Shown: piece after piece, positions 13,333-14,134 of the stretch
How the letters are laid out: each line of letters opens with the position of its first letter
Numbering within the stretch: the stretch's first letter is position 1
Source of the DNA: Chloroflexi bacterium RBG_16_60_22
GTDB taxonomy: Bacteria; Chloroflexota; Dehalococcoidia; Dehalococcoidales; RBG-16-60-22
NCBI GenBank assembly: GCA_001796935.1
Contig: MGNX01000105.1
Span: 1-14,134, forward strand
Length of the DNA: 14,134 nt
Direction: 5' to 3'
Position numbers and translations under genes: made by a program
Notes under the pieces: model-generated
Told to the model about the DNA's origin: nothing
Databases searched by the model: none
The model's input: only the letters and a program-made list of their open reading frames with translations

Positions 13333-13370
13333 AAAGTGAGGCTGGAACATTAACGGACCAGCCTCACTTT
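13333..13370. terminator. Bidirectional intrinsic terminator between adh and dctP
   Basis: AAAGTGAGGCTGG (13333-13345) pairs perfectly with 13358-13370 to form a 13-bp stem with a 12-base loop. T-rich tails exist both ways: ATTGTTTT after it on the plus strand, and a run of T on the minus strand (from the A-run 13329-13335). It can end transcripts of both convergent genes. Confidence 0.92.
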
Positions 13371-13389
13371 ATTGTTTTGCCCTGTGCGG

Positions 13390-14134
13390 TTAGTTCCGGT
13401 ACTGCGCGTCGAGGCGCTTGGCCTCATCGAAGATTTGTTGTGCCGGGAAACCGGCTGCGGCCGTGTCTTTTATCCATTTATCGCGGACGACCTGGGTGAA
13501 TTCGTACCACTGCTGGTACTCCTGCGGGGTGGCTTCGTGGATGAGGTTGCCGATTTTCCTGGCGAAGGCAATCGCCTCGGCCTGCTTGACGAGGTCGTCC
13601 TCAAGTCCCCACTGCTCCTGCTCCTTGGCGGTATCGGTGAATATCTTCTGAATATCGGCCGGGAAGCTGTTCCAGACATCACGGTTGAAAATCTCGCCGA
13701 TAAACGGGGTATCGATGCCGCCGGGGCCGAAGGTGGTGTGGAATTTAAACAGCTCCAGCGTCCTGAAGGCATAAATGGCGTTCCAGTGGATTATCTGCCC
13801 GGTGATGAGCCCTCTATCGAGGCCCATATACCAGTCCGGGGCCCTCAGGAAGATAAGGGCGGCGTTGACCGTCTTGAAGGGGTCTTCCCACCAGGTGCTG
13901 GCGGAAAGCTTCATGCCGGCCAGGTCCTGGGGGACGAGCACCGGTTTTTTCACGGTATTGACGTGCTCCGGCACGATGCTGCGCCAGTAGAGCGGCATGG
14001 CGTCCCCGAACTCTTTATCCAGCTGGGGGAAATCGGCCCGTAGCTGGTTGAAAATCTTGGTCCTCTCGGACATGTCCGTGGTGGGGGAGAAAAGGAAGGG
14101 CTGCTCCATAATCCGGTTGGCCTGCTCGTTCGAG
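13390..14134 (-). CDS. dctP: TRAP transporter substrate-binding protein, DctP family (C-terminal part)
   Basis: About 248 residues of a periplasmic/extracytoplasmic TRAP binding protein are present; the N-terminus and signal peptide lie beyond the right edge. The frame stays open through 14134 (NEQANRIMEQPF...), so the methionine at 14109 is unlikely to be the start. Family signs are the PQDLAGMKLSASTWWED stretch (PxDLxGxKxR in relatives), a central ITGQIIHWNAIYAFRTLELF segment, and a helical end with VWNSFPADIQKIF and YEFTQVVRDKWI. It delivers a small, usually carboxylate-bearing solute to DctQM-type permeases driven by an ion gradient. The substrate is unknown; the position that is usually the carboxylate-binding Arg is not clear here, so it may take an unusual ligand. 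Confidence 0.85.
   Translation of the reverse strand, partial: SNEQANRIMEQPFLFSPTTDMSERTKIFNQLRADFPQLDKEFGDAMPLYWRSIVPEHVNTVKKPVLVPQDLAGMKLSASTWWEDPFKTVNAALIFLRAPDWYMGLDRGLITGQIIHWNAIYAFRTLELFKFHTTFGPGGIDTPFIGEIFNRDVWNSFPADIQKIFTDTAKEQEQWGLEDDLVKQAEAIAFARKIGNLIHEATPQEYQQWYEFTQVVRDKWIKDTAAAGFPAQQIFDEAKRLDAQYRN

Overview
The window most likely comes from a bacterium, and the best guess is a member of the Chloroflexota (Dehalococcoidia-like or a relative). The guess rests on gene content and signals and has not been tested with a tree. Bacterial traits are two good sigma70-type promoters (12100-12129 and 12150-12178), strong Shine-Dalgarno sites before nearly every gene, a NarL/LuxR-type regulator, a TRAP-transporter binding protein and a 13-bp intrinsic terminator. 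Even so, about 10 kb of the window encodes an archaeal-type motility machine, an archaellum. Archaellum-like genes have been noted in some Chloroflexota, so the phenomenon is known but rare; several details here look unusual.

Layout, positions 1-10239, minus strand, read from right to left: archaellin arlB3 (9640-10239); a small exported protein of unknown function (9310-9576); a tandem archaellin pair, arlB2 (8470-9114) and arlB1 (7763-8419); a strong hairpin (7720-7748); then the machinery genes arlG (7140-7616), arlF1 (6613-7128), arlF2 with an extra C-terminal domain (5455-6558), the membrane platform arlJ (3941-5449), a 57-aa arlC-like coiled-coil protein (3758-3931), arlD/E (2645-3751), arlH (1926-2642) and the motor ATPase arlI (97-1917). 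A further gene starts at 41 and runs off the left edge. Machinery genes are tightly packed, and several ribosome-binding sites overlap the preceding stop codon, so they probably form one operon. The prearchaellin peptidase is not in the window.

Positions 10240-10625 are a 386-bp divergent intergenic region with an AT-rich core, tandem decamers and a palindrome. It separates the archaellin genes from a plus-strand NarL/LuxR-type regulator (10626-11357) whose receiver domain lacks the phospho-accepting aspartate. This protein is a natural candidate regulator of the cluster.

Positions 11358-14134 hold ordinary metabolic and accessory genes: a small DUF5658-like membrane protein (minus), an EthD-like dimeric alpha/beta-barrel protein (minus), a divergently transcribed zinc-dependent alcohol dehydrogenase (plus), a bidirectional terminator, and the C-terminal part of a DctP-family TRAP binding protein that runs off the right edge (minus).

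How the parts would work together: archaellins are processed by a class III signal peptidase encoded elsewhere and assembled by ArlI and ArlJ. ArlH and ArlC/D/E form the cytosolic ring that links the motor to chemotaxis, and ArlF and ArlG form the stator in the cell envelope.
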